Assembly: GCA_000421085.1 (NCBI GenBank)
Contig: ATWE01000008.1
Span: 62,001 to 126,000, forward strand
Source of the DNA: Ensifer sp. USDA 6670
GTDB taxonomy: Bacteria > Pseudomonadota > Alphaproteobacteria > Rhizobiales > Rhizobiaceae
Length of the DNA: 64,000 bases
Reading direction: 5' to 3'
Made by a program: the position numbers and the translations under genes. Positions 17,386 through 25,491 of the stretch are shown in pieces. Under the pieces are notes generated by a model that did no database searches, had not been told where the DNA came from, and saw nothing but the letters and a program-made list of their open reading frames with translations. Position 1 is the first letter of the stretch; every line of letters starts with the position of its first letter.

Positions 17386-18081
17386 ATGCTGAACGTCGAA
17401 AACGTCAGCCTGCATTACGGCGCCGCCCAGGCGCTCCGCGACGTCTCGCTGAAGGCGGAGGCGGGCAAGATCACCTGCGTGCTCGGCCGCAACGGCGTCG
17501 GCAAGTCGAGCCTGCTCAGGGCCGTCACCGGCCAGCATCCGGTGACGAGCGGGACGATCTCCTTCAATGGCGCGCCGCTTGACGGACTGGCGCCCTTTCG
17601 GCGCGCCAAACAAGGCGTCGGCTACGTGCCGCAGGGCCGAGAGATATTTCCTCTGCTGACGGTGAAGGAGAATCTCGAAACCGGCTTCGCCCCGCTGAGG
17701 CGGAGTCAACGCTCGATTCCCGACGACATCTTCAGCCTGTTTCCGGTACTTCAGACGATGCTCGGCCGGCGCGGCGGCGACCTTTCGGGCGGTCAGCAGC
17801 AGCAGCTCGCGATCGCCCGCGCTCTTGTGACGCGCCCGAAAATCCTGGTGCTGGACGAGCCGACCGAGGGCATCCAGCCGTCGATCATCAAGGACATCGG
17901 CCGCGCGATCAAATATTTGCGGGATTCGACCGGTATGGCGATCCTGCTCGTCGAGCAATATCTCGATTTCTGCCGCGAGCTTGCCGACCAGGTCTATATC
18001 ATGGACCGTGGCGCTTTCGTGCACGAGGGCCCGCCGGAGACGCTCGACACCCCGCAAGCGCGCCGGCATCTAACCGTTTGA
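17386..18081 (+). CDS. urtE: Urea ABC transporter ATP-binding protein UrtE
   Basis: A 231-residue LivF-type ATPase: Walker A GRNGVGKSS (residues 34-42), signature LSGGQQQQLAIARAL, Walker B ILVLDEPTEGIQPS, and LLVEQYLDFC at the H loop. The GIQPS segment is typical of UrtE. It starts 18 bases after urtD with a good GGGAGGA ribosome site and closes the urt operon. No urease genes follow within this window. Confidence 0.94.
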   Translation: MLNVENVSLHYGAAQALRDVSLKAEAGKITCVLGRNGVGKSSLLRAVTGQHPVTSGTISFNGAPLDGLAPFRRAKQGVGYVPQGREIFPLLTVKENLETGFAPLRRSQRSIPDDIFSLFPVLQTMLGRRGGDLSGGQQQQLAIARALVTRPKILVLDEPTEGIQPSIIKDIGRAIKYLRDSTGMAILLVEQYLDFCRELADQVYIMDRGAFVHEGPPETLDTPQARRHLTV

Positions 18082-18100
18082 AGCCGCATGGCGAATATGA

Positions 18101-18129
18101 GGCTGTTTTCCACAGGTCTGGAAACAGCC
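18101..18129 (+). terminator. Hairpin after urtE
   Basis: A stem of GGCTGTTTTCCA against TGGAAACAGCC (one bulged T) with a six-base loop, 20 bases after the urtE stop. It lacks a T tract, so it may act as an mRNA 3' end or a weak terminator. Confidence 0.4.
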
Positions 18130-18182
18130 AGCCCCCTCAATGGCTTGGGCCGAATGTCTGATCTCAGGGTCGCATGGGGGCG

Positions 18183-18210
18183 AAAGAAAAATCCACTTCT
18201 TTTGTGGATT
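18183..18210 (-). terminator. Candidate terminator reading on the minus strand
   Basis: Read on the minus strand, AATCCAC-AAAAGAA-GTGGATT is followed by TTTCTTT, the form of a Rho-independent terminator. No minus-strand gene is evident just upstream (18211-18447), so it may end an unrecognised small RNA. The 18082-18447 gap otherwise holds only the hairpin after urtE and the leader of the next gene. Confidence 0.4.
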
Positions 18211-18447
18211 GCGTTTGCCCGCTCAAGCGCTTTGACCCATACTGCACATGCATGTTCGATGATTGCTCCTGCAGAGTTCCTTCCATCGGAACCGATTGAA
18301 GGGCTAGACCACGCAGCAGCTCAAAGTGTCACGGCGCGTTCCATGTCTCTGAACGACGCATGGTGCCGTGGCGAGTTTCGCAACCACATCTCGCTGACAG
18401 AATTGGCCATTTCGTGTTTCCGGCCTATCCAATCGGAGGAGACCCTA

Positions 18448-18864
18448 ATGACGAATTTCCTGCCCGCCCTTCATGAAGGGCACGCCCCCATTACGCTCCA
18501 GACGCTGTTCAAGGACGCCCTCGAAGCCTATGACGATTGGGAAGAGGGCATGCCCGAACCCGTCGTTTCCTTCGAAGGCAAGGTGCTATCGGTCAGTGCC
18601 GTTTTCGAATGGATGAGGCCCTGCACGGATCTCATGCCCGCCAATATGATCGGCATTGTCACCGATCGGCTGACGAAGCCCTGGAGCGGCGCCGGACCGA
18701 TGGACGCGATGACCTTCTCGACCGCCGCCCGCGTCATGTCCGTCCTCGTGCGGCGCCGCCTGAGGCGCTTCGGCCGCGGCTCCATCGAGGCCTTCGCCGA
18801 GCGTTTCAGCCAGCCGATGCATTCCGCTCGCGAAGGCTGTGCGCCGCCCATGGCTGAGGTTTGA
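18448..18864 (+). CDS. Hypothetical protein, 138 residues
   Basis: I do not recognise the family. The ATG at 18448 has an excellent GGAGGAG seven bases upstream; the frame stays open for another 120 codons upstream but that part has no coding character. The protein is soluble, with an acidic N-terminal half (DALEAYDDWEEGMPEP) and an arginine-rich segment (VLVRRRLRRFGRG) near residue 105. It stands alone between urtE and the LacI-type regulator gene, 67 bases before the latter. No signal peptide or membrane segment is seen. Confidence 0.6.
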   Translation: MTNFLPALHEGHAPITLQTLFKDALEAYDDWEEGMPEPVVSFEGKVLSVSAVFEWMRPCTDLMPANMIGIVTDRLTKPWSGAGPMDAMTFSTAARVMSVLVRRRLRRFGRGSIEAFAERFSQPMHSAREGCAPPMAEV

Positions 18865-18930
18865 GGCGGCGAGTGGCACGGCCGGCACCCTTCAATCCTC
18901 TGTCATGAAGGTGCGATAGGGCGTCGGCGG

Positions 18931-19917
18931 ATGACGACGCTCCAACAAATCGCATTTCATGCCGGCTGTTCGCTGGCGACGGTCTCGCGCGTCTTGCGGG
19001 GGGAGGGACCGGCAAGCGGCGAAATGGTGCGCCGGGTGCGCCGGGCGGCCGCCGAGCTGGGGTACAGGCCGACGCCTCCCGCGGGCGCAAACGGCGGGCG
19101 TAGCCGCCCGGTCGTCGGTGTGCTGGTGCCCAGCGTGACGAACCCCGTCTTTGCGGCGTCGCTTGCCGGCATACAACACCGCATGCAGACCGCCTCCCAT
19201 GGCGTTTTGATCACCCAGTCGAACTACGATCCTTCGGCGGAAGCCCGAGCCGTCGCCGCGCTGTTGGAGCAGCGCCCGACCGGTCTGGTTCTCACCCTCT
19301 GCAATGCCGAGACGAGCGACGCCCTCTCGGCCGCAATGCCGCCGACGATCCTCCTCAACAATCGACCCGTACCGCGTTTTCCGGCCGCCGTGACCGTCGA
19401 CAATTACCGGGCCGGATATGAGATCACCAAACACATCCTCGCGCATCATCATTGCCGCATCCTTTTCGTCTCGGGCTATTTCGCCTCGTCCGATCGCGCC
19501 CGCCTGCGCTACGAGGGTCATTGCGCGGCGATGCGGGACGGCGGGCATTGTCCGCTTCCCTCCCTCGAGGTTCCCTTCGTCGAGGGCTATGAGCATCTGG
19601 ACCTTTTCGGCGCGATGGAAAGATATGAGCCGACGGCGATCATCGCGTCCAACGACCTGCTGGCGCTGGGGGTGATCGGGGCACTCCGGAGAGAGGGACT
19701 GTCCGTTCCCGAAGACGTCTCCGTCGCCGGGTTCGACGGGATCGCGATCGGGCGACTGATGAAGCCTTCGCTCACGACCGTGGCGATGCCGGATGCCGAT
19801 ATGGGCGTGGCTGCGGCCGCAATGCTGCTCGACATTGCCGAAAACAGCGTTCAAGGCCGCCACCTTTGCCTCGACCACCGGCTCTATCCCGGCGAGACCG
19901 TGAGGATGGCGGTCTAG
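18931..19917 (+). CDS. LacI-family transcriptional regulator
   Basis: A 328-residue LacI/GalR repressor. The N-terminal helix-turn-helix (TTLQQIAFHAGCSLATVSRVLRG) is followed by a sugar-binding-type domain (VGVLVPSVTNPVFAASLAGI, later IIASNDLLALGVIGALRREG and VAGFDGIAIGRLMKPSLTTV). Such regulators usually respond to a sugar or sugar-phosphate. The nearest transporter of the matching class is the CUT1 operon at 22588-27609, but repAB lies between, so linkage is only inferred. Its stop overlaps the convergent repB stop by a few bases. Confidence 0.85.
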   Translation: MTTLQQIAFHAGCSLATVSRVLRGEGPASGEMVRRVRRAAAELGYRPTPPAGANGGRSRPVVGVLVPSVTNPVFAASLAGIQHRMQTASHGVLITQSNYDPSAEARAVAALLEQRPTGLVLTLCNAETSDALSAAMPPTILLNNRPVPRFPAAVTVDNYRAGYEITKHILAHHHCRILFVSGYFASSDRARLRYEGHCAAMRDGGHCPLPSLEVPFVEGYEHLDLFGAMERYEPTAIIASNDLLALGVIGALRREGLSVPEDVSVAGFDGIAIGRLMKPSLTTVAMPDADMGVAAAAMLLDIAENSVQGRHLCLDHRLYPGETVRMAV

Positions 19918-20975
19918 GATTCTTGCTTCTCCACGAAGGCAGCGTGCCACTCGGCGAGCAACGACACGGCTTCCTGAATGAAGGTCGGATGGGTGCCGGG
20001 CAGGAACTCGATCCGTGGCGTCTTTCCGTCGCGCTTCAGCCGCGCGAAGACGCGCCCTGCAGCATCCTTCAGCTCCTCCGGCTTTTCGGTTTCCGGCTTG
20101 TCGGCTTGCGACAGGCGGTTGAAGATCAGCTGAAAACGCAGGTCTGAATCGGCGGCCCGGAAGCGCGGCGAAGCGATTTCCTCTTGGGCTCTGGCACGCG
20201 CCTCTTGCCTTTCGAGCAGGGTACTCATTGCCATCCAGCGCTCGCGGCCGGCCTTCGGCGCCGGGCCGATAGCGCGGGCGACCTCGTGCGGCACGCCGTC
20301 CGCCACCTGCAGAAGACGCGAGAGTTCGCTCTTTTGCACCGCAAGGGCGTCGCCGATCACCTTGCGATCGAAACCGCGCGCTACGAGCGCAGCGGCGAAA
20401 AGCGCGCGTTCGATGAAGGAAAGGTTGCGCCGCTCGGCATTTTCCTTGCCTTGGGCAAGCACGAGCTCGTCATCTGTCAGCGTCCGGACGATCGCCTTTA
20501 CCTGGAGCTCGAGCCGGCGCACCGCCTTCAGGCGCCGGTGGCCGTAGGCGGTCTGGTAATGGCCCTGTTTTTCCGGGTGCGGGCGGACGAGGACGGGCGA
20601 TTGCTGGCCGTTCTCGCGGATGCTCTCGACCAGAGCGAGGAAATCCGGGTCATCGACTTCGCCGTCGGTCAGGCGATCCTCGATGAAGGAGCTTTCAACC
20701 AGAGCCGGGTCGAGCGAAACGACGCGTTCGCCCTGGGTCAACGCTTCCCTGAGCACCCGCGCCTCTTCGGCCTCGCGGGTGATGCTGCCGAGAGAAAGCC
20801 CCATGGCCTTCACTGCGCCGGAAGCCGCACGGGGCGCATCGAGCGGGGCGGCCGGCCTGACGTTGACGGGTGTCAACTCGCCCGGCGCCGCTTCGGAGGG
20901 GGCTTGCTGATCGGCGGCAGGCGCGCTTCCCGAAAACAGCGCCCGCAATTCGTTCTTCCGGTTGTTGCCAGCCAT
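19914..20975 (-). CDS. repB: RepB/ParB-type plasmid partitioning protein
   Basis: A 353-residue centromere-binding protein. The ParB N-terminal domain (about residues 100-190) includes IRENGQQSPVLVRPHP and the CTP-binding motif GHRRLKAV; the following helix-turn-helix contains VIGDALAVQKSELSRLLQVADG. The N-terminal start MAGNNRKNELRALFSG is typical of RepB from repABC replicons. It lies 3 bases after repA on the same strand. No repC follows: the next gene is the convergent LacI-type regulator, which overlaps its stop. No parS site matching GTT-N4-GC-N4-AAC was spotted by eye. Confidence 0.9.
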   Translation of the reverse strand: MAGNNRKNELRALFSGSAPAADQQAPSEAAPGELTPVNVRPAAPLDAPRAASGAVKAMGLSLGSITREAEEARVLREALTQGERVVSLDPALVESSFIEDRLTDGEVDDPDFLALVESIRENGQQSPVLVRPHPEKQGHYQTAYGHRRLKAVRRLELQVKAIVRTLTDDELVLAQGKENAERRNLSFIERALFAAALVARGFDRKVIGDALAVQKSELSRLLQVADGVPHEVARAIGPAPKAGRERWMAMSTLLERQEARARAQEEIASPRFRAADSDLRFQLIFNRLSQADKPETEKPEELKDAAGRVFARLKRDGKTPRIEFLPGTHPTFIQEAVSLLAEWHAAFVEKQES

Positions 20976-20978
20976 GAC

Positions 20979-22244
20979 TTAGCGCCCCCATGCCGCATGA
21001 ATGAGAGCCTCGATCTCGCCATTGACCGCGTTCAGCGATTCGATCGCGCGGTCATAGGTCGCGCGGGTGAAATTCTCCCGGCCGACTTCGTAGAGCGTCT
21101 GCTTGGTGAGGCCCGCGTCCGAGATCGCGGTCGACTTCACCATCGCCGAGGTCAGCACCCGGTCGCCGAAGAGCGAGCGCATGAAGCCGACGATCTGCGC
21201 CTGCGGCCCGTCATTCGGCTCGAAACGGGTGACGAGGTAGCGCAGGAAGTCGAAATTGAGCTCGCCGCCGGCTTCGCGCACGACACTCAGGAGGTCCGAG
21301 GTCATGTAGAGGAACTGGTTCATCGAGGCGACGTCGAGCATCTGCGGATGCACGGTGACGATGACCGAGGTCGAGGCGCAGAGCGCCGAGAGCGTCAGAT
21401 AGCCGAGCTGCGGCGGGCAGTCGATGACGACGACGTCGTAGTCGTCGGCGACACTTGCGAGCGCCGCCTGCACCCGGGCGAAGAAAAGCGGCCCGGCATC
21501 GGCACCGCTTTGCCGCGCGCTGAGCGCCTGCGGCGTCGTGTGCTCGAATTCCTGAAGTTCCAGGTTGCCCGGCACCAGGTCGAGCCCGTCGAAATAAGTC
21601 TTGCGGATGATGTCTTTCAGGGCGCGCGCCTCGGCGTCGTAGCGGATCGCGCCATAGAGCGTGTCGTTGCCGGTCAGGTCCAGTTCCGGCTGGTAACCGA
21701 ACAGCGCCGAAAGCGACGCCTGCGGGTCGAGGTCGACGGCGAGCACCCGGTGCCCGGTCAGAGCGAGATATTGCGCGAGATGGACCGAGGAGGTTGTCTT
21801 GCCGGACCCGCCCTTGAAATTGGTGACCGAGATCACCTGCAGATGCTCGCTCCTGGCGGCCTCGCGCCATTTGAGATAGCCGCGGGCCTTGGCGCCATTG
21901 CCTTTTGCGATCGCCTGTTCAGCCAGATGCCGGCGTAGCGCATTGATGTCGGAGAGTGAGTAGGAGCGTCGGCCGCCGGCGCCGGTATCGGGCTGCGGCC
22001 CCTCGCCAGCCAGGGACAGTTGGCGCAGATATCCGTCGGAAACGCCGATGAGCTTGGCCGCCTCGCCGGATGTGAAGCTCCGGAGCGTCTTCATTGCCGT
22101 CGGCGCAAAGAGGCGGTCGCGCATCGCCTTCAGCTGCTCGGAGAGCGCGCGGGCGTCCGCGGCAATCGCCTCGTCTGCCGGTCTGCGCAATGCCCTGTCG
22201 GTCGCGCCTGCCGTTTCCGCTGCCGATGCCGTCATCATGTCCAT
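20979..22244 (-). CDS. repA: RepA/ParA-type plasmid partitioning ATPase
   Basis: A 421-residue Walker-type ATPase. Residues about 50-110 form a MerR-like helix-turn-helix (FTSGEAAKLIGVSDGYLRQLS), and the ParA domain has the deviant Walker A FKGGSGKTTS, Walker A' VIDCPPQLGYLTLSAL and LDPQASLSALFG. This layout is that of RepA from repABC replicons. I start at ATG 22244, preceded by GAGGAG; an in-frame start further upstream has no ribosome site. With RepB it would segregate the replicon and repress its own operon. Confidence 0.92.
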   Translation of the reverse strand: MDMMTASAAETAGATDRALRRPADEAIAADARALSEQLKAMRDRLFAPTAMKTLRSFTSGEAAKLIGVSDGYLRQLSLAGEGPQPDTGAGGRRSYSLSDINALRRHLAEQAIAKGNGAKARGYLKWREAARSEHLQVISVTNFKGGSGKTTSSVHLAQYLALTGHRVLAVDLDPQASLSALFGYQPELDLTGNDTLYGAIRYDAEARALKDIIRKTYFDGLDLVPGNLELQEFEHTTPQALSARQSGADAGPLFFARVQAALASVADDYDVVVIDCPPQLGYLTLSALCASTSVIVTVHPQMLDVASMNQFLYMTSDLLSVVREAGGELNFDFLRYLVTRFEPNDGPQAQIVGFMRSLFGDRVLTSAMVKSTAISDAGLTKQTLYEVGRENFTRATYDRAIESLNAVNGEIEALIHAAWGR

Positions 22245-22353
22245 GTCAAATCTCCTCGTGCCCGCGCAGCGCGTTGCCGCCGTGCAGATGCGTCTGCCGC
22301 ACTTCCTAACAGAACAATCGCCGAGATACGCCGAAATACGAAATATGCGGTCT

Positions 22354-22381
22354 ATTCCGTTAGAGGAATGATTCATCCTCT
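22354..22381. promoter_or_regulatory. Overlapping dyads upstream of repA
   Basis: ATTCC-GTTAGA-GGAAT (22354-22369) and AGAGGA-N8-TCCTCT (22362-22381) overlap about 110-140 bases upstream of repA. RepA with RepB represses its own promoter in repABC units, so this is a candidate operator. The rest of the 22245-22587 gap holds the PHO-box-like repeats. Confidence 0.35.
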
Positions 22382-22455
22382 GATTCGCGTCAACCTAATT
22401 TCGGAGCTTTCTCCCGACGAAGCGATTTTCCGATGATGAAGCTTTCATGGAGAAA

Positions 22456-22494
22456 CTGAAAATCAACTGAGAATGCCTGTTACGAAGCTGACAT
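22456..22494 (+). promoter_or_regulatory. Tandem PHO-box-like repeats (PhoB binding)
   Basis: CTG triplets recur at 22456, 22467, 22477 and 22488, i.e. at 10-11 base intervals as in PhoB sites. The best pair, CTGTTAC-GAAG-CTGACAT (22477-22494), matches CTGTCAT-N4-CTGTCAT at 11 of 14 positions with the exact spacer. It lies 94 bases before the metallophosphoesterase operon, suggesting induction by phosphate starvation. Confidence 0.55.
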
Positions 22495-22587
22495 GGGAGC
22501 CCCCTAAGGAGAGCGCCAAGCGGCGCTGAGTGGAGGCACGGCCTCTCATGCACGTCGCCCCGTCAGCACTCGCCGGAGGCCCTGCCC

Positions 22588-23424
22588 ATGAAGATCGTTC
22601 AGATCAGCGACACCCATTTCAGCCCGTCGAAAACCCATTTCAACGACAATTGGGATCCCGTGGCTCGCTGGATCGAAACGGTCGGCGCCGACCTCGTCGT
22701 GCATACCGGCGACCTTACGGTCGACGGCGCGGACCGGGAGGAAGACATCGCCTTCGCGATGGAGCTGGTACGGAAGCTGCCGGTATCCATGCTGATCGTG
22801 CCCGGCAATCACGATGTCGGCCATCTGCCAGATTCGGACCAGCCGGTCGACGCGGCACGGCTGGCCCGTTGGCGGAGACTCGTTGGCCCGGACTTCTGGT
22901 TCTCCGATCACGGCGACTGGCGGCTCATCGGCCTCGACAGCCTTCTTCTCGGCTTCGAGGATGAGGAAGAGGAGGCGCAGTTCCGCTGGCTGGAAGAGGC
23001 GCTTGACGGCCGCGACGGGCGCAGCGTCGCGATCTTCGCCCATAAACCGCTCTTCGTCGATGATCCGGCGGAAGGCGACACCGGCTACTGGAGCGTGCGG
23101 CCGAGGCAGCGGCAGCGGCTTTATGAACTGATGGCAGCGAACGGCGTCGTGCTCCATGCGAGCGGTCACCTTCATTGGGCGTGGCAGGGTCATCATGCCG
23201 GCACCGGATACGTATGGGCGCCGCCGACCTCCTTCATCATCGACAAGCTGGAGCGGGAAATGCCGGGCGAGCGCCTCGTCGGGGCCGTTGTACACCACTT
23301 CGGCGAAGGGCGCGTCGACAGCGAGATCGTCGCGGTGCCCGGGCTGAAGCCGTACGTCCTCGATCAGGTCGTGGAGGAGGTCTATCCGCAAGCCGCAAGG
23401 AAACTCGTGGGGGCGATGCAATGA
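22588..23424 (+). CDS. Calcineurin-like metallophosphoesterase (3',5'-cyclic-nucleotide/phosphodiesterase type)
   Basis: A 278-residue cytosolic enzyme with all class III phosphodiesterase motifs: D8 and H10 (SDTH), D42 (TGDLTVDG), N74-H75 (GNHD), the histidine in IFAHKPLF and GHLHW near residue 195. Related enzymes (CpdA, GpdQ) hydrolyse cyclic nucleotides or glycerophosphodiesters. It is the first gene of an operon with a CUT1-type ABC transporter and sits behind PHO-box-like repeats, so I infer it cleaves an imported phosphodiester to release phosphate. Its stop overlaps the next start (ATGA). Confidence 0.85.
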   Translation: MKIVQISDTHFSPSKTHFNDNWDPVARWIETVGADLVVHTGDLTVDGADREEDIAFAMELVRKLPVSMLIVPGNHDVGHLPDSDQPVDAARLARWRRLVGPDFWFSDHGDWRLIGLDSLLLGFEDEEEEAQFRWLEEALDGRDGRSVAIFAHKPLFVDDPAEGDTGYWSVRPRQRQRLYELMAANGVVLHASGHLHWAWQGHHAGTGYVWAPPTSFIIDKLEREMPGERLVGAVVHHFGEGRVDSEIVAVPGLKPYVLDQVVEEVYPQAARKLVGAMQ

Positions 23425-24587
23425 GCATTCTTTCGCTTCGTGGCATCACCAAGTCCTTCGCCGGCAATGCGATCCTCAAAGGCGTGAGCCTCGAAGCGGA
23501 GGAGGGCGAATTCATCGCGCTCGTCGGACCTTCAGGCTGCGGAAAGAGCACGCTCCTGCGGATCGTCGCGGGGCTGGAGCATGCGGATGGCGGCGAGATC
23601 GTGATCGGCGGCCGCGAGGTCTCCCGGCTCGCTGCCGCCGACCGCAACGTCGCCATGGTGTTCCAGTCCTACGCCCTTTATCCGCATCTGACCGCCGGCC
23701 AGAACATCGCGGTCCCGCTTGCCATGCGGCGACTTTCGGGCGTTCAGCGGTTTCCCTTCGTCGGGAATTTTCTTCCCGGTCAGCGTCAAATCCGGGCCGA
23801 CATCCAGCGGCAGGTCAGGGAAATGGCCTCCTCTCTCAAGATCGACCATCTGCTCGACCGCAAGCCCGGCCAGATGTCGGGCGGCCAGCGCCAGCGCGTG
23901 GCGCTCGCTCGCGCCATGGTCCGCAGTCCAAGCGCCTTCCTGATGGACGAGCCGCTCTCCAATCTCGACGCGAACCTGCGGGTCCATGCCCGTGGCGAGA
24001 TCGTCGAATTGCACCGGCGCGCCGGCGTGCCGACGCTCTATGTCACGCACGACCAGTCCGAGGCGCTGTCGATGGCGGACCGGGTGGCGGTGATGATCGG
24101 GGGTACGCTTCTGCAACTGGCATCGCCCAAGGAAATCTACGACGACCCCGCCCATATCGAGGTCGCCCGCTTCCTCGGTCAGCCCCGCATCAACGTGATT
24201 GAAACGCGCATGGAACCGTCTGGCACCGTGCGGTTCGGCGCGATCACGCTTGCCGCCGAGAATCCGGCTTCGGGCGAGGTGCCGGTGATGCTCGGCGTTC
24301 GCCCCGAATTCGTCCGTTTGAGCGGAACCCCGGATGGCATGCTCAAGGCGCGCGTCGAGCGGACGGAATTTCTGGGCTCCGAAGTGATCGTGCATGCCCG
24401 TCTCGATGCCATCGGCGAAACGATCGTTGCCCGGATCAGCCCCGCCGAAGCCGCGCCGCTGACCGCCGGCATACCGGTTTCCGTCGAGATCGAACCGGAC
24501 CGGGCGATGCTCTTTGCCGCTTCGGGCGAACGGCTGCGGGCACAAACGGTCGCCTTCGCCGCGCCGTTGGAGAAGGCCCATGGCTAG
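23421..24587 (+). CDS. CUT1-type ABC transporter ATP-binding protein (UgpC/MalK-like)
   Basis: A 388-residue ATPase: Walker A GPSGCGKS, Q-loop FQSYALYPHL, signature MSGGQRQRVALARA, Walker B FLMDEPLSNLD, H-loop VTHDQSEA, then a C-terminal TOBE/OB regulatory domain (from about residue 260). An insertion between the Q loop and signature (SGVQRFPFVGNFLPGQRQ, about residues 105-125) is longer than in MalK or UgpC. The gene overlaps the phosphoesterase stop by 4 bases and the permease start by 8, so it is firmly part of the operon. Related subfamilies carry glycerol-3-phosphate or sugars. Confidence 0.9.
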   Translation: MSILSLRGITKSFAGNAILKGVSLEAEEGEFIALVGPSGCGKSTLLRIVAGLEHADGGEIVIGGREVSRLAAADRNVAMVFQSYALYPHLTAGQNIAVPLAMRRLSGVQRFPFVGNFLPGQRQIRADIQRQVREMASSLKIDHLLDRKPGQMSGGQRQRVALARAMVRSPSAFLMDEPLSNLDANLRVHARGEIVELHRRAGVPTLYVTHDQSEALSMADRVAVMIGGTLLQLASPKEIYDDPAHIEVARFLGQPRINVIETRMEPSGTVRFGAITLAAENPASGEVPVMLGVRPEFVRLSGTPDGMLKARVERTEFLGSEVIVHARLDAIGETIVARISPAEAAPLTAGIPVSVEIEPDRAMLFAASGERLRAQTVAFAAPLEKAHG

Positions 24588-25491
24588 CATCGTCTCCGAA
24601 ATGCCCATCGCGGCTGCCGACCGGCGCGAGGCGCGAATCGCCTGGCTGCTTGCCGCCCCCGCGATCGTGCTTCTGTTCCTTTTCATCCTGCTGCCGACAT
24701 TCGCTGTCGTGCTTCTCGGTTTCACCGATTTCGAGCTCGGCTATGGCGGCTTCCGCTTCGTGGGATTGGAAAACTACGCCGAACTGATCGGCGATCGTAC
24801 CTTCCGTCGTTCGCTCTGGAACACGGCCGTCTATACGGCGATCGTCACGCCGATATCGATCGTGCTGGCACTCGCGATCGCCCTCCTGATCGAAGCGGAA
24901 ACCCGTGCGAAGGCGTTCTTCCGGACGGTCTATTTCCTGCCCGTAGCCTCGCTGCTGGTCGCCATGGCGACGGTCTGGCAGTTCCTGTTCCATCCCTCCA
25001 TAGGGCCGATCAACACCTTCCTCGCAGGGCTGGGCATTCCAGGACCGAACTGGCTCGGTGCCTCCGGCACCGTGCTCTACGGGCTTTCGATCATCGGCAT
25101 CTGGCAATCCGTGGGTTTCAACATGGTGCTGTTCCTTGCCGGATTGACCGCGATTCCACGCGAGCTCTATGCCGCCGCCGAGGTGGACGGCGCGAAATCC
25201 CGGCTCGACCGGTTCCGGCTGGTCACCTGGCCGATGCTCGCGCCGACGACGCTCTTCGTCACCACCATCAGCATCATCAATTCCGTGAAGGTCTTCGAGA
25301 CAGTGAAGACGCTCACCGAGGGCGGGCCGAACAAGGCGTCCGAAGTGCTGCTCTTCACCATCTACCAGGAGGGCTTCGTCTATCTGCGGGTCGGCTATGC
25401 CTCGGCGATGACGGTCGTCTTTCTCGCGATCCTCGTCGTCCTGATGTTCCTGCAATACCGGGTCCTCGACCGGAAGGTGCACTACGCATGA
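24580..25491 (+). CDS. CUT1-type ABC transporter permease (UgpA/MalF-like)
   Basis: A 303-residue inner-membrane protein with six predicted membrane segments, the first at about residues 20-42 (IAWLLAAPAIVLLFLFILLP). The cytosolic EAA loop is AAAEVDGAKSRLDRFRLVTWPML near residue 205. The ATG at 24580 lies inside the end of the ATPase gene, and the stop overlaps the next permease start. It forms a heterodimeric channel with the following gene product. Confidence 0.9.
   Translation: MASIVSEMPIAAADRREARIAWLLAAPAIVLLFLFILLPTFAVVLLGFTDFELGYGGFRFVGLENYAELIGDRTFRRSLWNTAVYTAIVTPISIVLALAIALLIEAETRAKAFFRTVYFLPVASLLVAMATVWQFLFHPSIGPINTFLAGLGIPGPNWLGASGTVLYGLSIIGIWQSVGFNMVLFLAGLTAIPRELYAAAEVDGAKSRLDRFRLVTWPMLAPTTLFVTTISIINSVKVFETVKTLTEGGPNKASEVLLFTIYQEGFVYLRVGYASAMTVVFLAILVVLMFLQYRVLDRKVHYA

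Noticed and set aside
16507-18069. 520-codon open frame on the minus strand opposite urtD and urtE
   Set aside because: The plus strand encodes complete ABC ATPases with all motifs; the antisense frame has no recognisable domain or ribosome site.
18088-18447. Upstream extension of the hypothetical gene at 18448 (120 further codons)
   Set aside because: ATG 18448 has a near-perfect ribosome site, and the upstream part contains hairpins and AT-rich intergenic-looking sequence.
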